A stretch of DNA of 64,000 nucleotides from an uncultured Acidovorax sp. (GTDB lineage Bacteria; Pseudomonadota; Gammaproteobacteria; Burkholderiales; Burkholderiaceae_C). Position 1 is the first letter of the stretch, and every line of letters starts with the position of its first letter. Of the stretch, positions 9,089 through 18,756 are shown in pieces. The position numbers were made by a program, and so were the translations under genes. The stretch lies in NCBI GenBank assembly GCA_913774625.1, contig CAJYHL010000010.1, forward strand, positions 124,001 to 188,000. Reading direction: 5' to 3'. The notes beneath the pieces are model-generated. The model did not search any database, was not told where the DNA came from, and saw only the letters and a list, made by a program, of their open reading frames with translations.

Positions 9089-10558
9089 TCAGCGCGGCTC
9101 GCGCAGGCGCGCGCGTTCCACGGCATGCAGCCAGCGCCGGCGCTGGCTGGCCAGGTCTTCGGATGCAGCGGGCGCATCGCTGGCCTGCTGGGCGCGCGGC
9201 AGGGCACGGAGGTCGTCCCACGACCAGAGGCCGGTGCCCAGCCCCGCCAGGTGCGCTACGCCGAGGGCCGACAGCTCCGGATCGGTGCAATGCACCACCG
9301 GCCGGCCGATGAAGCCCGACAGCAGCTGGCGCAGGTGCGCGTTGCGCGAGGGCCCGCCATCGACCAGCAGGCGCGAGACCCGCACGCCGCTGGCATCCAT
9401 CGCGGCCAGCACGTCGGCGACCTGGTGGGCGATCGATTCCAGCGCCGCCGCGAAGAGCTCGTTGCGCGTGGTCTTGAGCGTGAGTCCGGCCAGCAGGCCG
9501 ACGGCGTGCGCGTCCCACCAGGGGGCGCCCAGGCCGGAGAAGCCCGGCACCAGCATGATGCCGTCGCTGGACGTGCGCGCCGCGATCTGCGCGGCCTCGT
9601 CGCTGCCGATGCCGAACAGCTCGCCGATCCAGCGCAGGGTGGCGCCTGCAGCGCGGATGTTGCCTTCCAGCGCCTGCGCAGGCCCGTGGCCGGCATCCCA
9701 GGCCACGGTCAGGCACAGGCCCTGGTGCATCGGGGCGTTGCCCGGTGCCAGGCCCATGACCGAGGAGCCGGTTCCCATGGTGGCCTTGACCTCGCCGGGC
9801 TGGTAGGCGCCGTGCGCGAACAGCGCGGCATGCGAATCGGCCATCACTCCGGCCACCGGCACGCCGGCGAGCGCCGGATGCAGCAGCCCGGCATCGGCGA
9901 GCCGGCCGACCGAAGCGACGACGCGCGGCAGCGCGACGCGGGGAATGTGGAAGAGTTCGAGCAGGCCGTCGTCCCACTGGAAGGTATGCACGTCGAGCAG
10001 CTGCGTGCGCGAGGCGTTGCCGACTTCGACCACCGCCCCGGCGCCGAGCCGGTGCAGCAGATAGGCGTCGATCGTGCCGGCGACCAGCTCGCCCGCGCGG
10101 CTGCGCTGGCGGCCGGGGTCGATGCCGTCGAGCAGCCAGCAGATCTTTAGCGCCGAGAACATCGGGTCCAGCGGCAGGCCCGAGCGTTCCCGCACGTAGG
10201 CATCCACGCCCGCCGCCTGGGCGAGGCGATCGCGCAGGGCCACCGTGCGCTGGTCCTGCCAGCTCAGCACGGGGGTCAGGGCCTGGCCGGTCTTGCGGTC
10301 CCAGACCACGGCGGATTCCCGCTGGGTGCTGAGCCCGACGCCGGCCACGCGCACGCCGTCAGCCCGCGCCAGGCAGTCGCGCACGGCGGCCTGCACGCTG
10401 GCCCAGATCTCCTCTGCGTCCTGCTCGACCCAGCCCGGCTGCGGATAGCGTTCGCCCAGCGGCACGGCCGACTTGGCGACGATGTGGCCATGTTCATCGA
10501 CCAGCACGCACTTGGTGGCGCTGGTGCCTTGATCGATGGCGAGCAGGCAGTTCTTCAT
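9089..10558 (-). CDS. FGGY-family carbohydrate kinase (glycerol-kinase-like)
   Basis: 489-aa ATP-dependent sugar/polyol kinase. It starts MKNCLLAIDQGTSATKCVLVD, the phosphate-1 motif of FGGY kinases, with QPGWVEQDAEEIWASVQAA and STQRESAVVWDRKTG as in glycerol kinase; the ATP-site region is ATMGTGSSVMGL and the C-terminal half has LLVDGGPSRNAHLRQLLSGF. Glycerol-kinase-like FGGY proteins also include apulose and erythritol kinases, so the name glycerol kinase would be unsafe. A 13-bp gap separates it from the transketolase C-subunit gene. Likely step: phosphorylation of the ketose made by the SDR enzyme, feeding the split transketolase (inference). Confidence 0.92.
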   Translation of the reverse strand: MKNCLLAIDQGTSATKCVLVDEHGHIVAKSAVPLGERYPQPGWVEQDAEEIWASVQAAVRDCLARADGVRVAGVGLSTQRESAVVWDRKTGQALTPVLSWQDQRTVALRDRLAQAAGVDAYVRERSGLPLDPMFSALKICWLLDGIDPGRQRSRAGELVAGTIDAYLLHRLGAGAVVEVGNASRTQLLDVHTFQWDDGLLELFHIPRVALPRVVASVGRLADAGLLHPALAGVPVAGVMADSHAALFAHGAYQPGEVKATMGTGSSVMGLAPGNAPMHQGLCLTVAWDAGHGPAQALEGNIRAAGATLRWIGELFGIGSDEAAQIAARTSSDGIMLVPGFSGLGAPWWDAHAVGLLAGLTLKTTRNELFAAALESIAHQVADVLAAMDASGVRVSRLLVDGGPSRNAHLRQLLSGFIGRPVVHCTDPELSALGVAHLAGLGTGLWSWDDLRALPRAQQASDAPAASEDLASQRRRWLHAVERARLREPR

Positions 10559-10571
10559 GGGATGCCCGTGG

Positions 10572-11528
10572 TCACTGCCCGCGCGCCAGCGCGGCGGCCT
10601 GGGTGGCGATGTTGGCGGCCGTCAGGCCGAAGTGTTCCAGCAGGAAGTCCGTGTTGCCGGTGGGCGCGAAGTCGGTCAGGCCCAGGATGCGCATGCGCAC
10701 CGGGTGCTGCTGGGACACCAGTTCGGCCACTGCCGCGCCCAGGCCGCCCTGCACGGTCGCTTCCTCCACGGTCACGATGCCGCGCGTTTCGCGGGCCGCG
10801 GCCAGCAGGGTCGCCTCGTCCAGCGGCTTGACCGACGATGCGTTCACGACGCGGGCATCCACGCCCTGGGCTTGCAGCTGGCGGGCCGCTTCCAGCGCCC
10901 GCGAGACCATCGTGCCGATGGCGACGATGGTCACGTCGCGGCCGGGCCGCAGCGTGGCCGCCTTGCCAGCCTCGAAGCGCGTGTCCTCGGGCATCACCGC
11001 CGGCACCTTGTGGCGGCCGATGCGCATGAAGACGGGCTGGCCGGAGGCGACGGCCCAGCGCATGGCGGCGCGGGTCTCGGCCGGGTCGGCGGGCACCAGC
11101 ACCGTCAGGTTGTTGATGGCGCGCATCCAGGCCAGGTCCTCGATGGAGTGGTGCGTGGGGCCCAGTTCGCCGTAGGCTACGCCGGGGCTCATGCCGCACA
11201 GCACCGCCGGAAAGCCGGAATAGGCGATGTCCGCCTTCACCTGCTCCAGCGAGCGGCCGGTCAGGAAGGGCGAGGCCGCGCAGACGAAAGGCAGGTAGCC
11301 GCCGTTGGCCAGGCCCGCGGCCACGCCGACCATGTTCTGCTCGGCGATGCCGACGTTGATCACCCGGTTCGGGAATTCCTTGCGGAACGCGCCCAGGTTG
11401 CTGGAGCCCACCGAATCGTTGCACACGGCGACGATGCGCGGGTCCTGCCGGGCCAGCGTCGCCAGTTCCTCGGCGAAGGCCTGGCGGCAATCGAAGGTGC
11501 CCGCTGCGCTTGCTTGTTCTCGACTCAT
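10572..11528 (-). CDS. Transketolase, C-terminal subunit (pyrimidine-binding + C domains)
   Basis: 318-aa protein covering the second half of a transketolase: pyrimidine-binding domain with the catalytic glutamate in VINVGIAEQNMVGVAAGLA, followed by the transketolase C domain (VVNASSVKPLDEATLLAAA, TVQGGLGAAVAELV). It needs the partner encoded immediately upstream to form a full thiamine-diphosphate enzyme. Start and partner stop overlap as ATGA, which favours equal synthesis of the two chains. Split transketolases in sugar-catabolic operons include the apulose-4-phosphate transketolase AptAB; whether that is the reaction here is unproven. Confidence 0.93.
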   Translation of the reverse strand: MSREQASAAGTFDCRQAFAEELATLARQDPRIVAVCNDSVGSSNLGAFRKEFPNRVINVGIAEQNMVGVAAGLANGGYLPFVCAASPFLTGRSLEQVKADIAYSGFPAVLCGMSPGVAYGELGPTHHSIEDLAWMRAINNLTVLVPADPAETRAAMRWAVASGQPVFMRIGRHKVPAVMPEDTRFEAGKAATLRPGRDVTIVAIGTMVSRALEAARQLQAQGVDARVVNASSVKPLDEATLLAAARETRGIVTVEEATVQGGLGAAVAELVSQQHPVRMRILGLTDFAPTGNTDFLLEHFGLTAANIATQAAALARGQ

Positions 11529-12439
11529 TCGGCCAGCTCCTTCAATGCGGCTTCCACCTGTTCAGCGCTCGGCACCTTGTGGTGCCACTCGACGCCGTTC
11601 TCCATGAACGACACCCCCTTGCCCTTGACCGTGTGGGCGATCACACAGCGCGGCCGCTCGCCGGCAGGCGCTTCGAAGGCCGCCAGCAGCTGGGCATGGT
11701 CGTGCCCGTCCAGCTCGACGACGTCCCAGCCGAAGGCGCGCCACTTGTCCGCCAGCGGTTCCAGGTCGTTGGTGTCCGCCGTGGTGGCGCCCTGCTGCAG
11801 CCGGTTGCGGTCCACGATGGCGGTCAGGTGGCCGAGCTTGCGGTGGGCGGCGTACATCGCGGCCTCCCAGTTGCTGCCTTCCTGGAGCTCGCCGTCGCCG
11901 AGCACGACGAAGGTGCGCCATGCCTGGTCGGCCAGCTGCGCCGCAGTGGCGCAGCCCACGCCGACCGGCAGCCCGTGGCCCAGGGGGCCGGTGTTGGTCT
12001 CGACGCCGGGAATCTTGCGGCGGTTCGGATGGCCGTTCAGCGGCGACAGCGGGCCGGCGAAATGCGCCAGCCGTTCGCGCGGGAAGAAGCCGCATTCCGC
12101 CAGGGTGGAGTAGAGAGCCGCCGCGCAGTGGCCCTTGCTCAGGATGAAGCGGTCGCGGCTTGCGCGCCGTGGGTCGGCGGGGTCGATGTCCAGAACCCCC
12201 TCGAACAGCGTCGTCATGATGTCGGCCACCGAGTAGTCGCCGCCGATATGGCCGATGCCCGCGTGGTCTATGGTCCGGATCACATCGCGCCGCAGCCGGC
12301 GAGAGGCCGCCGCCAGCAGCTCGGCGCGGCGCTCAGGCGCGGCCTGGGCGAATGCTGCGCGCCGGCCGCGCCAGCGCTCGATGGCGGGCAGATCCGGCAC
12401 AAGAGCCGCATCCATGGGGGAGTCACTGTGGCTTTGCAT
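11525..12439 (-). CDS. Transketolase, N-terminal subunit (ThDP diphosphate-binding domain)
   Basis: 304-aa partner of the downstream C-terminal subunit. It holds the diphosphate-binding motif GDGELQEGSNWEAAMYA...VDRN, the substrate histidines in SKGHCAAALYSTLAECGF and GPLGHGLPVGVG, and the lid IAHTVKGKGVSFME. It is the first gene of the catabolic operon. The start is doubtful: a good sigma-70 -10 box (TAAATA) touches the track ATG at 12439, so transcription from it would begin after that codon. The second Met, at 12415 (MDAALVPD), would then be used; neither has a clear Shine-Dalgarno sequence. Confidence 0.9.
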   Translation of the reverse strand: MQSHSDSPMDAALVPDLPAIERWRGRRAAFAQAAPERRAELLAAASRRLRRDVIRTIDHAGIGHIGGDYSVADIMTTLFEGVLDIDPADPRRASRDRFILSKGHCAAALYSTLAECGFFPRERLAHFAGPLSPLNGHPNRRKIPGVETNTGPLGHGLPVGVGCATAAQLADQAWRTFVVLGDGELQEGSNWEAAMYAAHRKLGHLTAIVDRNRLQQGATTADTNDLEPLADKWRAFGWDVVELDGHDHAQLLAAFEAPAGERPRCVIAHTVKGKGVSFMENGVEWHHKVPSAEQVEAALKELAE

Positions 12440-12467
12440 ATTTATTCATAATTGAATCAACAGTCAA
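12439..12467 (-). promoter_or_regulatory. Candidate sigma-70 promoter of the sugar/polyol operon
   Basis: On the minus strand TTGACT is followed, after exactly 17 bp, by TAAATA, in an AT-rich island within otherwise GC-rich DNA. The -10 box shares its last base with the annotated ATG, so the start site would fall about 7 bp inside the annotated frame. Seen directly; promoter activity is inference. Confidence 0.55.
12444..12457. promoter_or_regulatory. Dyad ATTCA-N4-TGAAT inside the operon promoter (possible SorC-family operator)
   Basis: ATTCATAATTGAAT has perfect 5-bp inverted arms and lies between the -35 and -10 boxes of the candidate promoter, where a bound repressor would block RNA polymerase. 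The operon encodes a SorC/DeoR regulator, the natural candidate to bind here. The assignment is inference. Confidence 0.4.
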
Positions 12468-12745
12468 ATTAAAAGCGGAATCTGCTTTTTCTTCCATCGG
12501 GTTAATACTGAGCAGGTGCCTGCGCCCGGGGGCTGCGGGGCGCGGCGATGGCCCACGCGGGCCTTTGCCCTGCGAAGGCGCAAGGGCAGGCAGGCGCTGC
12601 AAAGCGAGTGCTGCAGGCGGGAGCGTGGGAGGGGGAAGGGGGGGAGGGCGGGCGGCTCAGCGCAAGCTGGACGCCCTGGAGCGGGGGCGGCAGGTGCCCC
12701 GCCCAGCGCCGCAGGCGGGCTGGCCGGGGCCGTGCCGCGCGCTGG
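12468..12745. other. Gene-free GC-rich stretch between ribH and the sugar operon
   Basis: About 280 bp with no convincing coding frame; ORFs here are low-complexity Gly/Arg/Ala translations of G-rich DNA. It contains the upstream side of the sugar-operon promoter and the downstream side of ribH. No terminator with a T-run was seen. Confidence 0.5.
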
Positions 12746-13267
12746 TCAGCGGCCGGCCGCGAGGGCCGTGTCCAGCTGCTGCAGGCTCTGGACGGTCTGC
12801 ACCGCGGCGCGTGCCGCCTCGGCCCCCTTCTGGACGAAGTGGCGCCGGAAATAGTCGCGGTGCTCGGAATGCTCGTGGAAGTTGTGGGGGGTCAGCACCA
12901 CCGACAGAACGGGCACGTCGGTGTCGATCTGCACGTCCATCAGCGCGCTGACCACCGCCTGGGCGACGAAATCGTGGCGGTAGATGCCGCCGTCGACGAC
13001 CAGCGCGCAGCCGGCGATGGCGGCGTAGCGGCCCGAGCGCGCCAGGCGCTTGGCATGCAGCGGGATCTCGAAGGCGCCAGGCACCTTGAAGAGATCCACC
13101 TGGCCTGCAGGAATGCCCAGCGTGGCCAGTTCGGCCAGGAAGCCCGCCTGGGCTTCGCCGACGATTTCAGCGTGCCAGGAGGCGGCGATGAACGCGTAGC
13201 GCTTGCCTGCGCCCGCATCGCTGCCGGGGGGGAGAACGGATAAAGGAAGGTCTTGGAGCTGACTCAT
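12746..13267 (-). CDS. ribH: 6,7-dimethyl-8-ribityllumazine synthase (RibH2-like)
   Basis: Penultimate riboflavin-pathway enzyme, 173 aa: condenses 5-amino-6-ribitylaminouracil with dihydroxybutanone phosphate. Seen: AASWHAEIV (substrate-binding aromatic/His region), VPGAFEIPLHAKRLARSG, GGIYRHDFVAQAVVSALMDV around the catalytic histidine, and TPHNFHEHSEHRDYFRRHF before KGAEAA. The last segment resembles the RibH2 type known from Brucella and rhizobia more than the housekeeping RibH1. No other rib gene is adjacent, so it is an orphan paralogue; an FMN riboswitch lies upstream and should shut it down when FMN is plentiful. Confidence 0.92.
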   Translation of the reverse strand: MSQLQDLPLSVLPPGSDAGAGKRYAFIAASWHAEIVGEAQAGFLAELATLGIPAGQVDLFKVPGAFEIPLHAKRLARSGRYAAIAGCALVVDGGIYRHDFVAQAVVSALMDVQIDTDVPVLSVVLTPHNFHEHSEHRDYFRRHFVQKGAEAARAAVQTVQSLQQLDTALAAGR

Positions 13268-13392
13268 GGTTGCCTTGTGATGCCGCAGCAGCGGCGGATG
13301 GACCAGAATCAGGGCGCACGATCCCTCAGCACGCCGGCAACGCCGCAACCATCCCGGGGACGGGCGGGCGCGAAAAGGCGCCTGACAGGTTC

Positions 13393-13558
13393 GCGCTCTC
13401 TTGCATCCGGACTGTGACCGTCGGCCCCGGAATCACACCGGGTCTGCTGACCCCGCCGGCGCAGACGGCCGGCGGGCGCTCGCGGGCTCGTGCGCATGGA
13501 GGAGGCCTCCCTGCGCCATCACCGCCGGTGGGGAATTCCACCCCGCCCTGAGAACGCT
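13393..13558 (-). ncRNA. FMN riboswitch (RFN element) upstream of ribH
   Basis: Read on the minus strand, it shows the conserved RFN blocks in order: AGGGCGGGGTGGAATTCC, CCACCGGCGGT, AGCCCGCGAGCG, GGTCAGCAGACCCGGTG, GATTCCGGGGCCGACGGT and AGTCCGGATG. About 125 bp separate it from the ribH ATG. That leader contains a short GGCGC/GCGCC stem with a CTTTTC loop but no obvious T-tract, so control may act on translation or Rho rather than an intrinsic terminator (inference). Confidence 0.95.
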
Positions 13559-13749
13559 TTTCCCGCCTCTTCGCGCGACACGGCGTCGTGCTGGAGGCTG
13601 GAGCCGCGATTCTAGGCCACGGGCCATGGCCGTTGCGGCGATGGTGCCTTGTCACCGCTGAATGCCGCCGCCGCTTCGGCCGTGTGGTGGGCGTGGCAGC
13701 AAGCCTCGTCCCGCCCTCGGCACGCCAGCACCCGGCCTACACTCCCCGC

Positions 13750-13944
13750 ATGCTGCGCTGGTTTATCGTCGTCTTCCTCGCCCTCATGTGCATCAGCTGG
13801 CTCTCGCCGCTGCTGCGGCGCATGGGCTTCGGGCGGCTGCCGGGAGATTTCCGGTTCCGGCTGGGCGGGCGCGACTGGGACGTGCCGCTGGCGTCCACCC
13901 TGCTGCTGAGCTTCGTCGCCAGCCTGATCGCCAAATGGATCTGA
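13750..13944 (+). CDS. DUF2905-family small membrane protein
   Basis: 64-aa protein with one N-terminal hydrophobic helix (WFIVVFLALMCISWL), a conserved GRLPGDFRFRLGG core and a second hydrophobic C-terminal helix. This is the usual size and pattern of DUF2905 proteins, whose function is unknown. The ATG at 13750 starts exactly at the conserved N-terminus; the longer track ORF adds unrelated residues. It stands alone between the FMN riboswitch and the ROK kinase gene. Confidence 0.82.
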   Translation: MLRWFIVVFLALMCISWLSPLLRRMGFGRLPGDFRFRLGGRDWDVPLASTLLLSFVASLIAKWI

Positions 13945-14034
13945 CGGGGGGCCTGCCGGGCGCCGGGGCGTGACCGGACGTGGACGCGGCTCAGCGCGGC
14001 GCGGGGTGTTTTTTCTGAAAGGCTTCCGGGGTAG

Positions 14035-15000
14035 ATGACGAAGACGACAACGACGACAACGATGAAAGCGTGCATCGATGTGGGCGGCACCAAGGTGGCC
14101 GTGAGCCTGAGCGATGGCACGGGCCGCCCGCCTGTGGGCCGCAAGGCCGAGCCCACGGCCACCACGGGCGACCGGGGAGCGCTGGCGCGGCAGATCCTGC
14201 GGCTGGTGGACGAGGTCTGCGCGGAGCAGGGGATCGACCCGGCCAGCGTGACCCAGGCGGGCGTTTCGTCCTGCGGCCCCTTCCTCTTCGTCGATGGGCA
14301 GGCCGAGGTCAGCAACCCCAATATCTGCGGCGGCCTGGCCGGGCCGGCGCGCGGGCTGGGCAACGACTGGGTCGCGGTGCCCCTGGAAGCCCCGCTGCGC
14401 GAGCGCTTCGCGCAGGTGCGGGTCGAGAACGACGCTGTCGCCGCGCTGGAGGCCGAGCGCCTCTGGGGCGCGCTCCAGGGCCTGGACCACTGCGCCTACG
14501 TGACCTGGAGCACCGGCGTGGGCGCAGGCCTGTGCGTGGACGGCCGGGTGCTGCGCGGCAAGAACGGCAATGCCGGCCACGCGGGCCATACCTATGTGTC
14601 GGACGACCCCATCGGCCTGCTGTGCGGCTGCGGCAACCGGGGCGACGTGGAGGCGCTGGTGGCGGGCAATGCGGTGCAGCGGCGCTTCGCCGAAGGCGGC
14701 TGGGCCGATGCGGCGGCGCTGATGAAGGCGGCCTCGGCCGGCGACGCCGCCGCGCTGGAGGTGGTGAACGAGCTCTGCCGCGTGCTGGGCCGCCTGCTCT
14801 ACAACCTGGTGGCGTTGATGGATCTGCAGCGCATCAGCCTGGGCGGCAGCGTGTTCTGGAACAACCAGGCGCTTTTGCTGCCGCGTCTGCAGCACGAGGT
14901 GTCGAGCCGCCTGCCGGCGCTGACCGAGGGCGTGCAGCTGGTGCCGGCCGGGCTGGGCGACAAGGTGGGCGACTACGCGGCGCTGGCGCTGGTGCATTGA
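14035..15000 (+). CDS. ROK-family sugar kinase/regulator-like protein
   Basis: 321-aa ROK protein, probably an ATP-dependent hexose kinase. N-terminal phosphate loop CIDVGGTKVAVSL, catalytic Asp in VRVENDAVAALEAE, and a sugar-binding ExGH-like region GNAGHAGHTY. The zinc motif is incomplete: CGCGNRGDVE has only the first two of the usual three cysteines, with Asp where GC is expected. There is no N-terminal helix-turn-helix, so it is a kinase rather than an XylR/NagC repressor. The first ATG is followed by a Thr run (MTKTTTTTTMK); an in-frame ATG nine codons later is an alternative start. It is convergent with dgdA; substrate unknown. Confidence 0.85.
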   Translation: MTKTTTTTTMKACIDVGGTKVAVSLSDGTGRPPVGRKAEPTATTGDRGALARQILRLVDEVCAEQGIDPASVTQAGVSSCGPFLFVDGQAEVSNPNICGGLAGPARGLGNDWVAVPLEAPLRERFAQVRVENDAVAALEAERLWGALQGLDHCAYVTWSTGVGAGLCVDGRVLRGKNGNAGHAGHTYVSDDPIGLLCGCGNRGDVEALVAGNAVQRRFAEGGWADAAALMKAASAGDAAALEVVNELCRVLGRLLYNLVALMDLQRISLGGSVFWNNQALLLPRLQHEVSSRLPALTEGVQLVPAGLGDKVGDYAALALVH

Positions 15001-15044
15001 GGCGGGCGGGCCTCCCCCGGTTCACTCCGCCACTGCCGCCCGTT

Positions 15045-17325
<2,281 letters not shown>

Positions 17326-17343
17326 GGAGCGTGGGCGCCGGCC

Positions 17344-18756
17344 TCAGCCGCCGCGTGCCAGATGGCTGCGGTCGTCGTCCTCGCCCGCCTCGGCCAGCGC
17401 GACCAGATAGGTCTTGCGCCACCAGTGCACGTCGTGCTCGCGGATGCGCTCCATCAGCCGCTGGTGGCGGCGCTGGCGTTCGGCCAGCGGCATCTGCAGC
17501 GCGGTCTGGATGCTGTCGGCCATGCCCTGCGTGTCGTAGGGGTTGACCAGCAGCGCTTCCTTCATCTGCTCGGCCGCGCCCGCGAAGCGCGATAGCACGA
17601 GCACGCCGGGGTCTTCCGGGTCCTGCGCAGCCACGTATTCCTTGGCGACGAGGTTCATGCCGTCGCGCAGCGGCGTGACGAGGCCCACGGCGGCGGCGCG
17701 GCACAGGCCCGGCACGCGTTTGCGCGCCACGGTGCGGTGGATGTAGCGCAGCGGCATCCAGTCCAGGTCGCCGAAGTCGCCGTTGACGGCGCCGCACAGG
17801 CCTTCGAGCTCGGTGCGCAGGTCGGCATAGGCATTGACGCTGTCGCGCGAGGGCGAGGCGATCATGATGAGCGTGGCGCTGTGCTGGTTCTCGGGGTAGC
17901 GCGAGAGCAGTTCGCGGAAGGCACGCACGCGCTGCGGGATGCCCTTGGAATAATCCAGCCGGTCGATGCCCATGAGCAGGCGGCGGCGGGAGTATTCCTC
18001 GCGCATGGAGTGGAAGGTGTCCATGGCCTCGGGCGCGGCGGCCAGGCGGGTGAATTCGTCCACGTCGATGCCGATGGGAAAGGCACCCACCTGCACGGTG
18101 GCGCCGAAGGCGCGCAGCCGCTGCGGGCCCACTGACTGGGCCGAGGCCTCCTGGTCGAGGTAGCGCGTGAAGTGCGCCACGTCGGCCTCGCTCTGCAGGC
18201 CCACCAGGTCGTACGCGAAGAAGGAGCGCATCAGCCATTCGTGCTGCGGGATGGCCGCCATGATGAGCGGCGGCGGCACGGGGATGTGCAAGAAGAAGCC
18301 GATCTTCTGGCGGCAGCCCAGCGCGCGCAGTTCGGCCGCCAGCGGGATCAGGTGGTAGTCATGCACCCAGATGATGTCGTCGTCCTTGAGCAGCGGCAGC
18401 AGCTTGCGGGCGTACATCTGGTTCACGCGCCGGTAGCCGGCGATGTAGCCGGCGTTGAAGTCGGCCAGGTCCAGCCGGTAGTGGAACACCGGCCAGAGCA
18501 CGCTGTTGCTGTAGCCGTAGTAGTAGCTGTCATGGTCCTCGCGGCACAGATCGACCGTGGCCAGCGTGACGTTGCCGGCCTGGCGCGTCTGCAGCGTGCC
18601 TTCGCCGGGCAGGCCGTCTTCGGTGACGGTGCCGCTCCAGCCGAACCACAGGCCGCCGGTCTGGTTCAGGGTCTCGCCCAGGGCTACGGCCAGGCCGCCG
18701 GCGGCGGGCTTGCGGGGATCGGCGATGCGGTTGGAGATGACGACGAGACGGCTCAT
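17344..18756 (-). CDS. otsA: Alpha,alpha-trehalose-6-phosphate synthase
   Basis: GT20 glycosyltransferase, 470 aa: joins glucose from UDP-glucose to glucose-6-phosphate, making trehalose-6-phosphate for osmotic and stress protection. Seen: N-terminal [69 protein letters not shown] and the nucleotide-sugar part [15 protein letters not shown] followed by [13 protein letters not shown]. The start overlaps the GH15 stop as ATGA. The 1035-aa track ORF joins this gene to a shadow of the next gene in the wrong frame. Confidence 0.96.
   Translation of the reverse strand: MSRLVVISNRIADPRKPAAGGLAVALGETLNQTGGLWFGWSGTVTEDGLPGEGTLQTRQAGNVTLATVDLCREDHDSYYYGYSNSVLWPVFHYRLDLADFNAGYIAGYRRVNQMYARKLLPLLKDDDIIWVHDYHLIPLAAELRALGCRQKIGFFLHIPVPPPLIMAAIPQHEWLMRSFFAYDLVGLQSEADVAHFTRYLDQEASAQSVGPQRLRAFGATVQVGAFPIGIDVDEFTRLAAAPEAMDTFHSMREEYSRRRLLMGIDRLDYSKGIPQRVRAFRELLSRYPENQHSATLIMIASPSRDSVNAYADLRTELEGLCGAVNGDFGDLDWMPLRYIHRTVARKRVPGLCRAAAVGLVTPLRDGMNLVAKEYVAAQDPEDPGVLVLSRFAGAAEQMKEALLVNPYDTQGMADSIQTALQMPLAERQRRHQRLMERIREHDVHWWRKTYLVALAEAGEDDDRSHLARGG

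Noticed and set aside
14035-14067. ACG-repeat at the ROK start as a phase-variation tract
   Set aside because: The repeat is interrupted and in multiples of three, so slippage would not shift the frame.
13612-14997. 461-aa minus ORF opposite DUF2905 and the ROK gene
   Set aside because: Arg/His/Gln-rich shadow without any domain; opposite strand explains the region.
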